DNA of 8,437 nt from Candidatus Pygmaiobacter gallistercoris (lineage in GTDB: Bacteria > Bacillota > Clostridia > Oscillospirales > Ruminococcaceae). How positions within the stretch are numbered: position 1 is the first letter of the stretch; every line of letters begins with the position of its first letter. Position numbers and translations under genes: made by a program. The notes under the pieces were generated by a model, which saw only the letters and a program-made list of their open reading frames with translations, was not told where the DNA came from and searched no databases. Positions 6,267-8,437 of this stretch are shown here, piece after piece. Location: NCBI GenBank assembly GCA_019113125.1, contig DXIA01000098.1:1-8437 (forward strand). The letters are read 5' to 3'.

Positions 6267-6272
6267 AGGGAG
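6267..6272 (+). promoter_or_regulatory. Ribosome binding site that fixes the symporter start
   Basis: AGGGAG lies 8 bases before the ATG at 6281. The in-frame GTG at 6272 overlaps this site, so it cannot use it as the start. The ATG is preferred, which removes three residues from the longest possible reading. Confidence 0.75.
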
Positions 6273-6280
6273 TGTGCAAA

Positions 6281-7654
6281 ATGGAGATATTGGAACAGAT
6301 CGTCGCCCAGGCAAACAGCTTTTTGCGGGACTTTGCGCTGCTGTTTCTGCTCTGCGGCACCGGCGTTTACTTCACCATCCGGCTCAAATTCGTTCAGGTG
6401 CGCCGGTTCGGCGAGGGGATGCGGCAGGTCTTCGGCAACATCCGGCTGCACGGTGACAAGGTCGGCGCGAGTGGGATGAGCTCCTTCCAGTCGCTGGCCA
6501 CCGCCATCGCGGCGCAGGTGGGCACCGGCAACATCGCCGGCGCCGCCACCGCCATCGCCTCGGGCGGCCCGGGCGCGATCTTCTGGATGTGGCTGTCCGC
6601 CTTCTTCGGGATGGCGACCATCTTCTCGGAGGCGACCCTCGCCCAGACCTATAAAAAGACGGTCAACGGCGAGGTCACCGGCGGCCCGGTCTACTACATC
6701 AAGGCGCGGTTCAAGGGCAAATTCGGCACCTTCCTCGCCGTCTTCTTCTCGGTCGCGATCATCATCGCGCTCGGGCTGATGGGCAACATGGTGCAGTCCA
6801 ATTCGATCAGCGACTCCTTCAAGCAGGCGTTCGGCATTCCGCCGCTGGTCACCGGCCTTCTCGTCGCGGCGGTTGCCCTCTTCATCTTCTGGGGCGGCAA
6901 GCGGCGGATCGCGTCGGTCGCCGAGAAGATCGTCCCGGTGATGGCGGTCTTCTACGTCGTCGGCGGATTGATTGTCCTCGCGATGAATGTCACCATGATC
7001 CCGACCGCCTTCAAGCAGATCTTTGTCCTCGCTTTCGCCCCGCAGGCGATGGCGGGCGGGGTCGCCGGGGTCACCATCAAGGAGGCGGTGCGGTACGGCG
7101 TGGCCCGTGGTCTCTTCTCGAATGAGGCGGGCATGGGCTCCACCCCGCACGCCCACGCGCTGGCCCGGGTGGACCACCCCTGCCGGCAGGGCATCGTCGC
7201 GATGATCGGGGTCTTTATCGACACCTTCGTCGTGCTGACCATGACCGCGCTGGTGATCCTGACCACCGGCGCACTGGGCAGCGGCGCCACCGGCGCCACG
7301 CTGGCCCAGAACGCCTTTAACTCGGCGTTCGGTCGGTTTGGGGACGCCTTCATCGCGGTCTGTATGCTCTTCTTTGCGTTCTCCACCATTGTCGGTTGGT
7401 ACTTCTTCGGCCACACCAACGTCAAATATCTGTTCGGGTCCGGCAAGCTGCCGGTGGCGCTCTACACGCTGCTGGTGCTGGTCTTCATTGTGCTGGGCGG
7501 CATCGCCAAGGTGCAGATGGTCTGGGACCTCTCGGATCTCTTCAATGGGCTGATGGTGATTCCAAACCTGATCGCGGTGGTGGCGCTCGGCGGCGTCGTG
7601 GTCAAAAAGTACCGCGAGTTTGCCCAGAAGGATGACCAGAATAAAAAGAAGTGA
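6281..7654 (+). CDS. Sodium/alanine (or glycine) symporter, AgcS family
   Basis: A 457-residue inner-membrane transporter of the alanine or glycine:cation symporter family (AgcS, TC 2.A.25), which brings in small neutral amino acids with sodium ions. The family signature is intact: GGPGAIFWMWLSAFFG (95-110), preceded by AQVGTGNIAGAATAI (78-92) in the unwound substrate-binding region. A second conserved block, FSNEAGMGSTPHAHA, is at 279-293. About ten or eleven hydrophobic segments can be seen, and the C-terminus is a short basic cytoplasmic tail (ending KKK). Length is normal for the family. It starts 51 bases after plsY with no clear terminator between them (only a weak 5-bp stem near 6233-6251), so it could be on the same transcript, though there is no known functional link to PlsY. 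The exact amino acid and ion are inferred from the family. Confidence 0.95.
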   Translation: MEILEQIVAQANSFLRDFALLFLLCGTGVYFTIRLKFVQVRRFGEGMRQVFGNIRLHGDKVGASGMSSFQSLATAIAAQVGTGNIAGAATAIASGGPGAIFWMWLSAFFGMATIFSEATLAQTYKKTVNGEVTGGPVYYIKARFKGKFGTFLAVFFSVAIIIALGLMGNMVQSNSISDSFKQAFGIPPLVTGLLVAAVALFIFWGGKRRIASVAEKIVPVMAVFYVVGGLIVLAMNVTMIPTAFKQIFVLAFAPQAMAGGVAGVTIKEAVRYGVARGLFSNEAGMGSTPHAHALARVDHPCRQGIVAMIGVFIDTFVVLTMTALVILTTGALGSGATGATLAQNAFNSAFGRFGDAFIAVCMLFFAFSTIVGWYFFGHTNVKYLFGSGKLPVALYTLLVLVFIVLGGIAKVQMVWDLSDLFNGLMVIPNLIAVVALGGVVVKKYREFAQKDDQNKKK

Positions 7655-7694
7655 CCGTTTTTATCGTATTCTATAAAGAAAGCAGGGGATAGAT

Positions 7695-8315
7695 ATGAAG
7701 GTTCTTCTGATCAACGGCAGCCCCAACGAGCACGGCTGCACCGATCTCGCGCTGCGGGAGGTCGCAGGCGCGCTGGAGGCAAACGGCATCTCGACCGAGA
7801 TGCTCTGGATCGGCAAGGGCGCGGTGCGGGGCTGCATCGCCTGCGGCGGCTGCAAGGGCAAGGGCCGCTGTGTCTTTGGGGACGATGCGGTCAACAAGGC
7901 GATCGAGCAGATGCAGCAGGCCGACGGTCTGGTGGTCGGTTCCCCGGTCTATTACGCCTCGGCGAACGGCAGCGTCGTCGCCCTGCTCGACCGGATGTTC
8001 TACGCCAGCGGCGGATTTCCCGGCAAGCCGGCAGCCGCGGTGGTCAGCGCCCGCCGCGCCGGTACGACGGCGAGCCTGGATGAGCTGAACAAGTATTTCA
8101 CCATCTGCGGCATGCCGGTCGTCTCCTCCGGCTACTGGAACATGGTCCACGGCAACAGCCCCGCCGAGGCCGCACAGGACGCCGAGGGGCTGCAGATCAT
8201 GCGCAACCTCGGCCGGAACATGGCCTGGCTGCTGCACTGCATCGAGGCGGGCAAAAAAGCGGGGGTGAATTTCCCCGAGCAGGAGACCGGCAACCGGACC
8301 AACTTCATTCGCTGA
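7695..8315 (+). CDS. Flavodoxin-fold FMN reductase with a four-cysteine cluster
   Basis: A 206-residue cytoplasmic protein of the NADPH-dependent FMN reductase / flavodoxin-like superfamily (WrbA-like, PF03358 type). The N-terminus MKVLLINGSPNEHGCT holds the FMN phosphate-binding loop, and VVGSPVYYASANG (about 75-87) is the second flavin-contacting stretch. A compact cysteine set, C47-x2-C50-x2-C53-x5-C59, resembles the 4Fe-4S motif of iron-sulfur flavoproteins (Isf, CX2CX2CX4-7C). This suggests an electron-transfer or reductase role in an anaerobe. Whether a cluster is bound is inferred, since many relatives keep only some of these cysteines. AGGGGA precedes the ATG. It starts 40 bases after the symporter and is followed by a strong terminator, so it is the last gene of its transcript. 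The physiological substrate is unknown. Confidence 0.9.
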   Translation: MKVLLINGSPNEHGCTDLALREVAGALEANGISTEMLWIGKGAVRGCIACGGCKGKGRCVFGDDAVNKAIEQMQQADGLVVGSPVYYASANGSVVALLDRMFYASGGFPGKPAAAVVSARRAGTTASLDELNKYFTICGMPVVSSGYWNMVHGNSPAEAAQDAEGLQIMRNLGRNMAWLLHCIEAGKKAGVNFPEQETGNRTNFIR

Positions 8316-8344
8316 GAAAAGTACACGCCAAGAAGACAGATGAT

Positions 8345-8378
8345 GGCGCCAGAGAGACAACTCTCCGGCGCCTTTTTT
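8345..8378 (+). terminator. Intrinsic terminator after the flavoprotein gene
   Basis: GGCGCCAGAGAG (8345-8356) pairs with CTCTCCGGCGCC (8361-8372), 11 pairs with one A-C mismatch, closing on an ACAA loop and followed by six T (8373-8378). It starts 29 bases after the stop codon. It marks the end of the transcription unit. Confidence 0.95.
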
Positions 8379-8437
8379 GTCGAAAACGATCAAAAAAGCA
8401 GAATAGTTACAAAATAATTACAGAATTTAAAACAAAA
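8379..8437. other. AT-rich intergenic end of the window
   Basis: These 59 bases are far richer in A and T than the rest and hold no gene. They may be the start of a promoter region for a gene outside the window. TTACA-like words occur at 8407 and 8418, but no convincing -35/-10 pair with proper spacing is visible. Confidence 0.5.

Noticed and set aside
5573..7414. A 613-residue open frame on the minus strand
   Set aside because: It lies antisense to plsY and the symporter, which have intact family motifs. Its translation is a low-complexity string rich in D, E, H, R and G, as expected from the complement of GC-rich codons.
7651..7677. Possible promoter before the flavoprotein (GTGACC ... TATAAA)
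   Set aside because: The -35 match is poor and the spacing is 15 bases. Cotranscription with the symporter is at least as likely.
1..8437. CRISPR array, insertion sequence, phage, toxin-antitoxin or defence genes, tRNA or rRNA
   Set aside because: None seen: no regularly spaced repeats, no transposase or integrase motifs, no cloverleaf-like segment in the short intergenic gaps. Nearly all of the window is filled by housekeeping genes.

Overview
The window looks like ordinary chromosomal DNA from a GC-rich Gram-positive anaerobe. The best guess is a Clostridia member near the Oscillospirales (Ruminococcaceae/Oscillospiraceae). The grounds are strong AGGAGG-type ribosome binding sites before almost every gene, G/C-ending codons, a perfect sigma-A type promoter, a zinc-ribbon (four-cysteine) L32, and the order DUF512 radical SAM - der - plsY, which is common in Firmicutes. 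This placement is an inference from layout and protein style; no 16S or search was available. All genes read on the plus strand.

Layout. Positions 1-69 hold what is probably the tail of an upstream gene. Next come pgi (glucose-6-phosphate isomerase, 88-1416) and a small P-loop protein of unknown function (1494-1898), closed by a strong hairpin terminator (1916-1948). A consensus promoter (TTGACA, 17 bp, TATAAT) then drives a short hairpin leader and yceD-rpmF (DUF177 protein and ribosomal protein L32), which ends in an intrinsic terminator at 2814-2839. A second run follows: a PDZ/radical SAM/DUF512 protein (2873-4204), der (ribosome-assembly GTPase, 4207-5532), plsY (acyl-phosphate glycerol-3-phosphate acyltransferase, 5579-6229), an AgcS-family sodium/alanine symporter (6281-7654) and a small flavoprotein with a four-cysteine cluster (7695-8315). 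It ends in a textbook terminator at 8345-8378. The last 59 bases are AT-rich and show no gene.

How they fit. The middle of the window has a large-ribosomal-subunit theme: L32, its YceD partner (linked to 23S rRNA accumulation in other organisms) and Der (50S maturation GTPase). The uncharacterised DUF512 radical SAM protein sits directly against Der. PlsY starts phospholipid synthesis. Pgi, the symporter and the flavoprotein are housekeeping or accessory metabolism.

I saw no mobile element, CRISPR array, tRNA, rRNA, phage gene or defence system, and nothing that amounts to a clearly new system. The points most worth a second look are the DUF512-Der pairing, the conserved small P-loop protein beside pgi, and the promoter/leader architecture of yceD-rpmF.
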